Below, one piece after another: positions 40,303 through 52,364 of a DNA stretch of 64,000 nt. The DNA is from Omphalotus guepiniiformis (lineage: Eukaryota > Basidiomycota > Agaricomycetes > Agaricales > Omphalotaceae), in assembly GCA_028554645.1 (NCBI GenBank), contig JAQOOI010000073.1, positions 744,001-808,000 on the forward strand. The letters are read 5' to 3'. Position 1 is the stretch's first letter; each line of letters starts with the position of its first letter. Position numbers and translations under genes: made by a program. Under the pieces are notes generated by a model that worked only from the letters and a program-made list of their open reading frames with translations, was not told the origin of the DNA and searched no databases.

Positions 40303-43300
40303 ATGGAGGATGAAAACGACGTTCTTGACTGGGATGAAGATGAAGAACAAACCCATGGTGGTAATGGAGGACCTGTAGACGACGCAGACGGTGTCTCTTT
40401 GGGTTCTGACTCGGGAGATGAGAACGAAAGTGCAGTTGCTCCTTCAGCAGCTGGTGCCGCTCGTCGCTCTCCTGGCGTCCAGGGCATAAACGGTACTTCA
40501 AGACCCGTTAGTCCCAAGTCGACATCCCTTTCTGCGCCACCCATGGAACGCGAGGATTCTTCCAGCTCGCTAAATGCAAGGAAACGCAAAGATTCTCCTC
40601 CGCGCACATCGCCGAGACCACACAATCGACAAAGTCGCTCTCGGTCTAACAAGTCCATAACATCATCAAAATTGATTCATGGCTTACCACCGAAGCCAGT
40701 TGGCTTGAATGTACCATTCTTGCCTCCATCTCATCCTTCCTTGACAGAAGCGACGGCTATGTCGACTCGCGAGTCAGGTAAAGGTAAAAGTGGTGGCACC
40801 AATAACAAGAATAATCCTGTAGCGCCGAAATCAGTCTCGTCAGAGGGACGAGAATCATCGTTACCGCCGGACTGGCAAATACGCCATTCTCGAAGTGAAG
40901 CAAATTCAGTGTACTACTATAACATCAGGACTCATGAGTCGACATGGACACGACCTGTGAGCCCATTCTTTTCCCGTCCAAAACAGCGCCATATACACCA
41001 CGTTGTTGTACCCTCACTGACCATGATCATTCGATTCCCGCTTGCCCTTCTTCCTTGTATTCCGAGATCTGACCACCCATCCCTCTGTAACAGTCACCGC
41101 ACACTTCCTCACGTTCGGGGCAACACTCTGCTCGCGATGCCTCACTGGATACTAAGTACGCCGATAACTCTAGTCTTTCGTACGAAGACAGGCATTATCG
41201 TCCAGGTGGAGCACCTAGTGCCCTTGATGATATCCCTGCGCATGCTAGTAAACGAGACAGCTGGCACGGTTCTCCGGACTATGTTCATCAACATGGTCCA
41301 GATGAGTATCCTGCACCTGGGTCTCCTCAATCACGGAGGAACCGTTCGTTGTCCCCTGGCTCACCTCGGGGAAGGGACAGTGGACGACGAAATCGTGTTT
41401 CTCACCAACCCCCAGGCCGGGGACCACGTCATGCTGACAGAGACAGAGACAGAGACAGAGATGTGATCTATCCTCGCGATGCGGATTACGACCGACACTG
41501 GGATTCTCCCACTGACTTAGGGCATTCAAAGTCGAGGAGGCAAAATGCACGTCAGCCTCATGATTCGCAAAGTTATCCAGATGCAGCCGGGCCGTCTCCT
41601 CATGAACCCTACCTTGAAAGGGAGGAGCAGACGGGCAGACAGTCCAGTTACGGCAAACGCGGTGCTCACGATCGAGACGAGGGCCGAGACCAAGAGCCAC
41701 GGGATCAGAATCTCTTTCACAGTACGTTCATCAGCCTCCTTCCACTATCCATCCCCCCTCTTGTATCTATTGGCGCATGTGGTAGCATGAACCGCGTGCT
41801 TGCTCTCCGAACGTTGGCTCTGAGATGCCTCGTTGTCCTGGATGAGCCGTATTGCGCCTGATACTATATCGGCTCTCATTTTCCTCCTCTCCTCTACTGC
41901 TCGACTCATGGACGCTCATCATGGATTTGTGTTTCTTTTCTTTGTTTCATGTGTCTTTTGCATGTACATCCTTATGCTTGTTTCCATTTCACTCTCTTCC
42001 TGTTGCCTCCCCTTTTTCTGCTATAAATAGGGCATAGGTCACCCCCTCCGCACATGCACGCGCAGGAATTCACCGAACGAGTACCCGCATCTGCTGCGTC
42101 GGGAAAGCGAGAAAGGCCCTCGCGCTTTGCTCCTGCGCCAGCCTCTGTACCCGTCGGAGAAGAGGAAGATGCTTGGGTGCCGGACGAATTCAAACCTGAT
42201 GGCAACAGACAGCAAGTTAAGGAACAACGTCCTGAACAGCTCCCAGATGCAGATATTTCAAGAGCAAACAAGGCCGATCAACCATCTTCTCCCCAGCATG
42301 TTGCTGGTGCTCCAGATGCTTCAGATGCAAAATCCGCGCCACGTACGTGTTCACCTGCAATGCCCCCACATCTCTTATACCAACGGTTCTCCTTTGTGTT
42401 TACTCCTCCCTTTTTGTCGACTCGTTCACATGTGTTGCGATATCGTGCGTTGTCCACTGTGGTTTTCCCTATGGTCTCTGCTTTGTAGGTCGTCGCAAAA
42501 GGCAGCCTTTGCCCCCGCAGTCAATGCGTTTCCGCGAGGTATCCAAATCCAACAAGGACTCTGCTACTCCTATTCCAGGCGTCATCGTGGAGGCAGCACC
42601 GGCAACTTCAAGCGTTGTACAAGAACCGCAAATACAATCGATGCCTCCGCCGCCACGATCATTACCAGCACCTGCCGCTTCTCGCAGCCATTCAGCATCA
42701 ACAATGGCCAGGGATTCGCCGCCTCACCAGCGAGTGTCTAAGTTTGGTCCACCAAAGGCTGATGTCGATCTGCCTGCTGGACCAAGGTATCCCGATCACT
42801 CTCACAATGGCCGTCCAGGCGAAGAAGGTGGAAGTGATGACAGAGAAAGACGAGACGGCAGGCGCCCCCCAGGCGCGCCCGGCTACTATAGTTCATCGTC
42901 AGGTCCTCCCGAGTTTGCTGATAGCATGCCCTCTCCCCGCTCTTCCAGGTATCGTCGCAGCCCTAGTGCTGACAGTTCTGCGCGCGCGGGTGCTGGCGTT
43001 CACGTTGACAGGGAGATGATGAGTTTTAGTGACCGAGAGCGTGAAACCGTCGAGGATCCAGTACCGAGAGGTCCACGCGCTATGGGTTCTCAATCCTTGA
43101 TCAGCACTTCTTCTGTGAACATGTACCCCAACAGAACGAGGGAGCGCTCCCCTCCTAGCTTCGAGTCAGATGAGCAGTCCGGTACCCCAAGGTCAGACTT
43201 TGAGCCTGTGCGATCAGGACGAGAGCCAACCTTTGGAGGACACGGGCCACGGAGACGCCCGCCTCATCCCGTACGCGTCTACGCCTCCTCCTTTGTGCAT

Positions 43301-44717
43301 ACCTTTAATCTTTCACTGTCTTTCCTCCTGTCGCCAGGGCAAGGGACCAGCCGTGTCTCGCCAACCGGCCCCTCATCTGTCTGGTACCAACAATATTCCT
43401 GTCGGAAATCGCCATAGCGCAGACAATCTACCAAGCGGTCCATCAAAGACGTCAAGTAATCACTATTCGTTGCCACCACCTATGCCCCCACCTGGTATAA
43501 GTGGCGCGAACACCGTACCGTTGAAAAACAGCCGATATCCTGCCAACTCTAACCCTGATGTTCCGCCTTCCTCAGTACGTTAGTTGGATCGTACTCGTGA
43601 GATGATTGCTGACCGCACTTTTAGCGTTTGCCTAGTCCCCCGCCAAGGGCTTCGGGGTCAATGGTGCGTCGGGCCGCGTCCTACCATTACTTTCGCAGAC
43701 ACTTGATTCACGTTATGATTTTTACAAACAGGATACTTTCCGCAACACTGCAGAATTAGGCACTTCGGTAGGCTCACCTCATCACTCCTTTAGTGATGAA
43801 GTCTGATTTTCGTATAGCATCTCCTTCCACCACGCCCTGTGCCACTTTATGATACAATGAAGAGCAATCCCCGTGTAGCGACTCCTCCACCCTCCTCGCG
43901 AGAATCTTCAACAGCATCTCCTAACTGGGAACATCCTGGCTCGGAACGTGGACGGGTGCGTTCCAGTAATCCTCGTGGAAACCCGACTATGGATCGATAT
44001 ATCCCAAATGAGAACTTGGCTCCGTCAGTTGGGCGTAGTCGCAGTGCGGAAGGAGGGTTACACGAACGACTTGACCGCCCTCGCACCGGGAACGGTCATG
44101 TACCCCACGGTTTACCAATGAACCCCTCCCTTCGCATGCCTCCTCGATCTACAGCACCGGACGTTGGGCGACTCGAGCAGCCGGATGCTCGTCCCCGCGA
44201 TGAAGGCCGTAACAATCCTGCCCGCATGAGTAATGATAGACCGGTTGTACCTGTGGATTCGCGTCGCGACGCCGACCGCCGCTTACCAGACGCGCATCCA
44301 CTGCCTGTGAGACCCGACGTTACCCCTGCTCGTTCATCATCATCAAAGAATCGAAGGTCTTCAGTTTCTCAAGCACTCGGCACTGAACCCTTACCAATGA
44401 GAATGGATGTCGACCGGCGGGACCAAGGCGTCGACTCGGACGAGCACCGTCAGCGTCCAGCACCTACTCGACGCGGAGGATCTCTTCTGGATCGCATGTC
44501 GTTGGATGCTAGAGGCGACGAGGGTATGTCGGGGACTCCCTTGCGAGACCGAGTGCAAATTCCATCGAAGCGAGACCGTGATGATTTGCTTCGTTCTGAC
44601 GATCGCTTCGGCATGGATGTAGATGGTGATGATGGCGCAGTTGGGGATAGCAATCCAAAAAGGCGTAGGAGAAGTGGGAAACCTAGACGAAGCAGAAGAG
44701 GTGGTTCGTATAATTAA
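40303..44717 (+). CDS. WW-domain protein with RS/RD-rich disordered body
   Basis: Probable nuclear RNA-processing adaptor; role inferred only from composition. Eight exons give 1195 residues: 40303-40956, 41094-41721, 42031-42342, 42489-43270, 43338-43574, 43625-43663, 43732-43767, 43818-44717. The start is MEDENDVLDWDEDEE; an in-frame ATG at 40234 is an alternative. One WW domain spans about residues 187-218 (LPPDWQIRHSR...YYYN...STWTRP), with both tryptophans, the tyrosines and the Pro. The rest is Ser/Arg/Pro/Asp-rich, with a short RDRDRDRD tract (GACAGA repeats near 41440) and a basic C-terminus (KRRRRSGKPRRSRRGG) that could be a nuclear signal. Introns 1-3 are unusually long for the window (137, 309 and 146 bases). 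Confidence 0.85.
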
Positions 44718-45012
44718 AATTCTGGCTTTGTACTGTCTCTGGTTCCCTAGTTCGTAATATGCCGCTCTGTTACTCTTTGTTCATACCTTTTACATAATCG
44801 CCATTTTTCTCTGTTATCGGGATAGTATTCATGGACTAGTATTCATGGTCGAATAGAGCTCACGATTTTCAAAGCAGACTGAAACTTTTTGTGTCGTCTA
44901 CCAAAAAATGTATATAGCTACAATCGGCTTTCAACGAGCTCGCAATGTCTTCAAACCAGATTAAAGGCGTCAGTCTACATGTACACAGCTACGGCATGGG
45001 CATCATAATCAT
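44718..45012. other. Convergent 3' region
   Basis: Between the stops of the WW-protein and PIG-A genes; no gene seen. Confidence 0.5.
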
Positions 45013-46997
45013 CTACTCGTGGCTCTTTATGTCAGAATCCTCAGTCCGTTCTCGAGTAAGCTGTCGTAACGGCGTTAGCAATATCATCGCGTCAAAGGAT
45101 GAGCTTAGACGGACCTCAACAAAACGGCTTTGATTCCAATGGTGAGTGACGAAATCCATATCTTCCCTCGGCATCCACCACTCGAGAAACATGAAAAATA
45201 AACAATCTACAATCAAAATTATGGTATAAATAGGTCCAGCAAACGGACCCAATTGCATAGTCCTGAATGAACATAACATCAACATCAACTATCTAATGAA
45301 ACAGCAAGTGAAAACAACAATACCTTTGTATTCTCTGCCAAAGATCCCGTTGCTCAGACTTCATGACCGTATCATAGACCTTTTCTGTACGTTCAGCTAC
45401 CTGAACCCAGTCATAGAAAGTTTTAATACGTTCGTGAGCTCTCCAAGGGTCATGATTCCCTGCAGAAACAAATGATATGGCTTCTGATACCGCACGAAAT
45501 ACGTCTGAAGAGAAACACGGGGTCATGAAGTATGATGTTGATGAGTACATGGCGAAAAGAAAAGTTGAAATATTACGAACTTACCATCCTCATCTGGCTC
45601 GGCGAAGCTAATCATATCTTCAGGAAGAATCTCCGGTAATCCTCCTACTCGGGTAGAAACAACGTATAGACCTGCACATGCTGCTTCTAGAGTTGCGATG
45701 CCGAAGGATTCTGTCAGGGATGTGTTCATGAAGATTGAACCTTTAGTGAGGACCTGTTTTCAAGTGTCAATTCAACGATGGGCCTTGAGTTACAGGGGTT
45801 ACAAAGAGGAAATCCGATATGAAACTCACGGAACGAACGTCGTTGTGGCGGACACGACCGAGAAGTTCTATGCGGTCCTGAAGTAGATGTTTTTCGCGCA
45901 TTTGTAGAAGATCGATTAATTTGGGCCCATCGCCGCCTACGACGACCAAAGGGAAACTTTAGAAGGAGGTATATCCATCAACCTATGCACGTACCAACGA
46001 GAAACCTGACATTCGGAAAGGCAGCGCATATTCGGGGTGCAGTTGCTACGAGAAGGTCTATACCTTTTCGGTACGCAAATCGAGAGAGAAAGACGATGGT
46101 TACTGAAACAAAAATGCCACGTCAGCGTTTATTTCGCGTGGAGAAAATCTATAATCTATATACGAACTTATGCCATTCGATACTGGAGGATCTGGTTGAA
46201 AACGCTCGGCGATGAGAGAGTTGGGTATTACGTATACGTTGCTTGATACAGACAACTTTGGAGGAATATCATCGGATTGTTCATAGAGTTCTGCTCTGAG
46301 AACAGTGTTTTCTCGTCCTGTAATACAATACAATACACGGGGAATCCAAATGAGTGAATGAAGCAAACAAACGATGGATTAAATCAACTCACCCTGTATG
46401 CGAGACACAAATAACCGCATCGACGTTTCTAAGCGTTCCAGCGAGTAGCTTATTAGTGAGGATACTAGCTGCGTCCTCGAATCCAAATAGACTGTGGTCG
46501 GTAAAGACAGTACGAACGCCCATAAGATGGGAATGCAATATCCCTTCATGACCCAAAGAAGAAAGACTTGCGTGTGCATGTATAAGATGTATATGTTCTC
46601 GAAGTAGAATAGTTCTCAAATGTGGGAGAAATGTGAAGAAATTCGGTAGTGTGGCGCCCGATGCGATAGGAACGAATGGTAGGTAGTATACTTTGAGTGA
46701 AGGTAACATCCATCGAATACCTACGCGTCCTTGACGACTGTGTGTTATGACTATAACCTGTTGAAGAGAGATAGAGTGATTAGCAATAGCGAGAAAAGAT
46801 GAAAGAAGCAAAAGCAGACCAGCCTTATGTCCCCGTTTAATAAGATTGGCACTTAGCATAAAGATGTGGTTCTCGACTCCGCCAATATCAGGATAGAAGA
46901 AATCTGAAATCATACTAATTCGGTGAGCAACTCAACCTATGGTTCCTCTGGAAGTTGTATGAGAAAGACTAACTTACGCTATTGAAATTGGATCCAT
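45013..46997 (-). CDS. GPI3: PIG-A/Gpi3, GPI GlcNAc-transferase catalytic subunit
   Basis: Transfers GlcNAc from UDP-GlcNAc to phosphatidylinositol, the first step of GPI-anchor synthesis, at the cytosolic face of the ER. Nine exons, about 479 residues: 46978-46997, 46824-46914, 46393-46757, 46168-46317, 45995-46102, 45830-45936, 45585-45753, 45324-45504, 45013-45262. Landmarks: [114 protein letters not shown]-terminal helix ([18 protein letters not shown]) is the ER anchor. Exon 2 to exon 3 fits the family best with a GC-AG intron (donor at 46823). At the exon 3 to exon 4 junction a GGG run leaves one base too many for the GRENTV frame, so the gene is either frame-disrupted or has an assembly error. 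Confidence 0.9.
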
Positions 46998-48333
46998 TTT
47001 TTTCTTTGGTTTTCTTTGCTAATATGGGTCTGAGTCCGAATAGCTCAGACACGTATTCTACTTTGAATTCGTATAGCGAAAGCCGGGATGAGGTTTATGC
47101 ATTACATAGAGAGTTGGCCAGCATTCATCAGAGTAATAAGGAGAGGAGGCGGACCGTTTAGGGCCGGCTGTTACACTGCTCAACGTCTGAACTCTTTTCA
47201 ACTCTAACCAACTGCATTTCATGTAGACTTCCTTCAATCTCATTGTGTTCGCCACGACATGCTCTAGGCTGCTACTGGGGTTTGATGCAACAAGTATATC
47301 TCAAGATCAAGGCCAATATCGAGTACTCTGCAACATTTACTGTGGAGGTTCTAAGAGAAGCTTGTCGATTTGGAGAAAAGGTCGGAATGGGTTGGAGAGA
47401 CCTATGCTTTACTCCAGGTTTTCACGATGAGAATTGCACGTTACTCGTTTCCCTCCGAGTTATCATTTTGTCTAATGAAGTTGTCACCAATATTCTAGTG
47501 CACGAATGCGTCACAGCGTGAACGTATCTTAGCGTGCAGAGTCCCTACACTCGACATCCTATTTGGATTTTGTGCGTGCCAACTCGATTCATATCAGTTA
47601 CATTAAAGAGTTAATTCAGACCAGTGCAAGGTGATTATTGAAATGATCTATACACTCAGAAACGATGTTCTGTCAAATGCTTCATATCGTTCTTGGAGCT
47701 TGCGAGCATTGTATTCTCTACAGGTTCCATTCGCACTCACCTCACTGATTGACCTTCTTCACGTCAACACGGGCCAACCCGCAGTCAGTGCACCAACGAT
47801 GGCGATGAAGCGGATTCGATATGAGCCCATGTGATTCCAGTCTTCGCATGCGTAGTAAAGTCATCTGGTTGCTATTACTATAGCATTCTATGTGGCAGTT
47901 CTGAGTTACTTTTACATTCGCTGCGCATCGCCAGTTTTCAGCTAGCATATATTCTGGGCGATTGCGGGACTGGTCAGTGCATTGACGTCAAGAGAAGCCT
48001 AGATCCCTTAAAATCGATGTCTGAGGCACTGCTTGGACTGGGCATGCTTTTCAAATTGTCGCAGCTTCTAGCTCTAAGAATTAGTGTAGAATGCTGTATA
48101 CCGATGTTCTTACCTTCCAAACAATGAGCATACCAGGAGCATACTGAAGGGAACGAACGTGCACTTTGCAAAGTTCTTAGTTTTGGTAATCGTCAATGAT
48201 GCGAGTTGGTCCGTGCGCAGCCCGCATTGGATACTTCCTAATTGAATCAGAATAGAGCTCTTTGTGTAACAACCACTTATATTCTCCCTTTCAACCCTGC
48301 TTCTTCCTTCCTTCTTTCTCTTAACTATATCTA
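46998..48333. other. Intergenic region upstream of the OSBP gene
   Basis: About 1.3 kb between divergent PIG-A and OSBP starts. Several short open frames on both strands, none with domain features. The last 60 bases before 48334 are CT-rich. Confidence 0.5.
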
Positions 48334-50309
48334 ATGGCAACTAAGAACGAGCCTATAGATGAAATACCAGAAGTACACGACGAAGATGCTCCTGGTCCAC
48401 CTATATCTGTGCCCGACAATGGTGATGCCGGAGAGGGCGGAAAGCTGAAAATGATAGTTCAGCTACTCAAGAAATGCCTGGGAGTGAAGGATATCGCTGC
48501 AATGTATGTTCCAATCTTACTCCGACAGCGGCAACGTGGATATTGACAGCGAGCAGGCGACTTTCATTACCTGCATCATTGCTCGAGCCGATACCGAACT
48601 TGGAGTTCTCTCATTATCTCGATCGACCAGACGTATTCGCTGCGTGCGTGCTACTGTTTTCTATATTGATTTTTTGTCTGACGGTCATTGTAGGATCAAT
48701 GACTATGACGATCCCTTTGAACGGATGCTTGCTGTTATACGATTCACTCTCACGAAAGATCTCAAGTACATTGTAAGAGACATCCTCTTTCTTTTGTCTT
48801 TGGGCTAAACACCCTTGAAGCGTGGCAAAGTTTGCAAACCGTATAACTCTGTGCTCGGAGAGCACTTCCGATCCCATTGGGATGTTCCTCCACTCATCAT
48901 ATCGAATGAAACCGACGAGCCCCCTGTGCCACAAATTCACGTTACTGCTCCTACGCCTGGCTTGGTTCCACCAGAATCGACATCGGTCCCACTCAGTTCC
49001 GATACTGCTAGCGTTCGAAGCGCAAGGAGTGCTCGTAGCTCGAAGAGCTTCACCAGTTTCAACACTGGTTTCACCTCCAAAGTAGGAAAGAGCCCCTCTA
49101 CAGCTGCCACTTCCCCCCAACAACTTCCAGAAATCCAAGTCTCCGCCCAGATGTCACAACTCAGTCTCGGCGGTACGCCTGAGGAGAAACTGCGTGTTGT
49201 TTACCTCACAGAACAAGTTTCCCATCATCCTCCGATCTCGGCATTTTACGCCGCCTGCCCTGCACGATCGCTAGAAATGCTTGGCATTGACCAGATATCT
49301 GCAAAGGTCGCAGGGACGACGCTCAAGGTTGGACCGGGAAGTCACAATAAAGGCATATTCGTCAATATCACTGGTGGACCAGGAGAGGGCGAGAGGTACC
49401 AGATCACGCATCCGATTGCGTCTGTGAATGGTATCTTGCGCGGGAGCTTCTACATCACCGTGTCAGAGTCGACTATCATCACATGTACTGGAGGCCGGCA
49501 TGGGCAGAAATTCCGTGCAATCATAGAGTACAAGGAAGAGGTGAGCCTTGAGGTCTCTACAAATCCTTCTGTGATCTGATCAAGTTCGTATAGTCTTGGC
49601 TTGGCAAAGCCCATTACCTTCTGGAGGGTGTCGTTCACACTGTCTTTGAGGGCGAGACCCAGCATGAGGAATGGACCAAAGTCAAACATGTTCCTCCCTC
49701 TCGCGTCGTTGCCGTCTTTGATGGCTCCTGGCGAAGTCATGTTCGCTGGAAACGTGTCGGGACTGGCTCATATCATGCTGCTACTTCTTCCTCGGCATCA
49801 TCCCCTAATCCATCCCACATCGCTCTTCCCTCGCCCTCTAATCGTGCTGGAGCTTCCTCCAAATCGGACTTGACAGTAGCTGACAGTGATTATACCACTC
49901 TACTTGATCTCTCTACGCTTTGGGTTGTGCCTAAGCAAGTGCGTTCGCTGGAGAAGCAGCTGCCGCATGAGAGTAGGAAGTTGTGGGATACTGTGACTAG
50001 TCGGTTAGTCAGGAAGGAATATTCTGAAGCGACGAGGGAGAAGGTGGTTATTGAGCAGAAACAGAGGGATGATACTGCTGAACGCAAGAAGAAGGGCGTA
50101 GAGTTGGTTTCTTTCTCTTTTGCTTTGATTGCTAAGGTGCTGATCCCCTCGCCTTTCCTGTAGAGTTTACACCCAAGTACTTTGAGAAGGATCTCGAATC
50201 AGGGTTCTCGCTCCTTACGGAAGAAGGACGCAAGGCTATTGAAGAAGAGCTGAACGAGGAAGACCCTGTTTCGAATACTGCGGTCGATACAGACAGACTT
50301 GCGCCATAA
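48334..50309 (+). CDS. Oxysterol-binding protein homologue (Osh/Kes1-like)
   Basis: Lipid-exchange protein that moves sterol and phosphoinositide between ER and other membranes. Six exons, canonical introns, 570 residues: 48334-48503, 48557-48643, 48694-48772, 48821-49540, 49594-50106, 50166-50309. The ORD domain fills nearly the whole protein: MRLSLPASLLEPIPNLEFS lid, YDDPFERMLAVIRF, KPYNSVLGEHF, and the family fingerprint EQVSHHPPIS. It has no PH, ankyrin or FFAT segment, so it is a short Kes1/Osh4-like type. A Ser-rich insert of about 100 residues (residues about 140-240) separates the GEHF and EQVSHHPP motifs. The last intron ends at the second AG of TAGAG. Confidence 0.94.
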
Positions 50310-50931
50310 TGTGTGCAAGGGGTGGTGTTTTTGTTTTTGTTTTTTTCCCCCCCCAAAGTCGTAAGTACGCTTGGTCGTTTCTCTCACCATGGATATTTAG
50401 ACATACATGACCCTCTTCCTTGATGACTTCTTCCTTGATGACCTACCTATTTCTCTTTGTTCACCCTCACCTCACCTAATCATGTCATGCATCGTTTCCC
50501 TCCTCGCCCCCCTGGGCCCTTTGCTCGCAAGAACTTCAATAATTGATATGGTATCTGGTTTCTCTGTTTCCCGCTCTCTCTCTCTCTCTCGCGCGCGCTC
50601 TGTCTAGTATCGCTTAAATCCATATCCGAGTATTCGCATTACCATTTCTCTTTTTAAACTGCAATGCAAATCATCATCATCATTTTTTTTAGTTTGGGTG
50701 TGGTAATCAAATGCATAGTGATAGTGTACATGACAATGCACGGGACTCGAACAAATGCTGCACAGTGACACAGTGGCGAGTTGAGATTAGTTTGGAGCGA
50801 GATGGATGCGTATCGCGGGATCGAAAAACACTCTATCTGTGGCCATAGCTTCACTCTTGAGGGACCCCAACCTGAGATCAGTTTCATCCAAAATCACGCC
50901 CTCTCTCAGCGCCAGCCACGCTTGTTGAAGT
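50310..50931. other. Convergent 3' region with a CT microsatellite
   Basis: No gene. Holds an uninterrupted CT/CG dinucleotide run at about 50574-50600. Confidence 0.55.
50574..50600. repeat. CT then GC dinucleotide microsatellite
   Basis: About eight CT units run directly into GCGCGCG. Lies in the OSBP 3' flank. Confidence 0.8.
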
Positions 50932-51843
50932 TCAAGCACAAAAGAGTTCAATCGATATTCTATATCTTATTACTGTATCACAGTAGTGCGAACAAGTAAA
51001 TTGGTTACTCACACTTAACTTAAATAAAAGCCGGCCATCTGCACTATAAGCCATATATTCAATATTAAACCCACTTCGCAGGTACAACCCCACCGCTGAA
51101 AAGTTGTCCGTGGAAACTTGTATCCAGAGTTTGGCATTTGTCGGAAGGCGCGCACGTACTTCGTATAAAAGTCTTTTGGCCAATCCTTTTCCTCGAAATG
51201 GTTCTTGGATCTCTAGTCCGGTGATTAGGGCCAGAGAGTCGGATGTAATGAATTGGATATATCCAACCGGCAGAGGATTTTCGTCCTCTGAATCGCTGCT
51301 TTTAAATGTGATAGCAAGGGTGTTCTCTTTGTCGGCGAGTGTAGCTTTAGCTGGGAAACGATGGCGAAAGTAATCGGCGCCATTGATGATTTCTATGTGA
51401 TGATACCGTGACTTGTCATCATCGTCTAGATGCACCGTAGGAGGGACCTGAGATCCTTCTGAAAGGTTTGTACGACTATACTTCATGCAATAATAGCACT
51501 GTTCCTGAACTGATGAAAATATCTTGTTTGAGTTTCGGAAAGGACGAGGTAAGTCTATGAATCGGTATTTCATTGACTGTACGCTCTGAGAACCCGTCGG
51601 AAAGCCTCGTCGAAAGAACATAGCAAGAGCAGATTCGTCTGCATCGGATAAATCATTTAGTTTCCTGGAGATAATGACATGCGTCGCGTTTGTAAAGTGG
51701 TTTGGATATTGAGGATTACGCAGAATGAGGATGGAAGAAATGATATGAGTGAGGAAATCGGGGATAGAAGGTGTGGATACTTCTGGAGCAGAGTTCTTGT
51801 AGTGCTGGATTAAGATATCTGAGATGTCTGGGTTGGAAGACAT
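50932..51843 (-). CDS. GNAT-family N-acetyltransferase
   Basis: Acetyl-CoA dependent acyltransferase; substrate unknown. About 303 residues in one main exon from the ATG at 51843 (MSSNPDISDILIQHY). The frame is open upstream to 52056 but that part looks non-coding. The GNAT core is C-terminal: LALITGLEIQEPFRGKGLAK is beta-strand 4 plus the acetyl-CoA pyrophosphate loop (RGKGLA), WIQVSTDNFSAVGLYLRSGF is the conserved alpha/beta end (N...A..LY...GF). The N-terminal half is unfamiliar. Close to the stop a GTGAGT donor at about 51010 and TACAG/TAA acceptor would shorten the protein to end soon after LLFKLS; the C-terminus is therefore uncertain. Confidence 0.75.
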   Translation of the reverse strand: MSSNPDISDILIQHYKNSAPEVSTPSIPDFLTHIISSILILRNPQYPNHFTNATHVIISRKLNDLSDADESALAMFFRRGFPTGSQSVQSMKYRFIDLPRPFRNSNKIFSSVQEQCYYCMKYSRTNLSEGSQVPPTVHLDDDDKSRYHHIEIINGADYFRHRFPAKATLADKENTLAITFKSSDSEDENPLPVGYIQFITSDSLALITGLEIQEPFRGKGLAKRLLYEVRARLPTNAKLWIQVSTDNFSAVGLYLRSGFNIEYMAYSADGRLLFKLSVSNQFTCSHYCDTVIRYRISIELFCA

Positions 51844-52364
51844 GGTAGGATGGTGGTTGCTTGATAGTGGGTGTGTGCAGAATTTCCCACGGCGACAAGA
51901 ACGCCAGAGTTCCTCCAAATATGGACAATCATCGTTCTTGCTTTGACACCTCAGATACTGGACTCTGCTCATGGACGGACGCGTTTGGTTCAATCTTTGC
52001 GTTCTTATCGATATACTCGGCGAACGTCTACAGCTCTTGCTAGCGTAACTTGGCAATCGTTACGCACGATTGAAGCGCTTTGCTTCCTAGACACAGCGAC
52101 GAGATGGGATGTCGCTGGTCGGATTGCTACACAAAACTCCTCTTGCCTCATCGAACTATCTTACTACCGAAAACCGGGCTATTGCAATCGAAACAAATGT
52201 CCGTTGAGTGTAATTTTGTCCCCTTTGTGCTTGTCTCACTGCTGTATACGGTCTCCTCCAACTCATGAATTAAACAGATCATTATTGTCCTGCGAGTAAC
52301 CCCTGTAACGGCCCTGAAACGCCTGCCCCACCGACCATAGAATACTACGAAGAAAAGGGAAATA
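51844..52364. other. Intergenic region between two minus-strand genes
   Basis: 5' flank of the GNAT gene and 3' flank of the next gene; nothing else seen. Confidence 0.5.

Noticed and set aside
42022..42030. TATA box (CTATAAATAG)
   Set aside because: It is the 3' end of a WW-gene intron, immediately before an exon.
50166..50309. Non-canonical last intron in the OSBP gene
   Set aside because: Using the donor after GAG-TTG and the second AG of TAGAG gives a canonical intron and the expected FTPKYFEKD.
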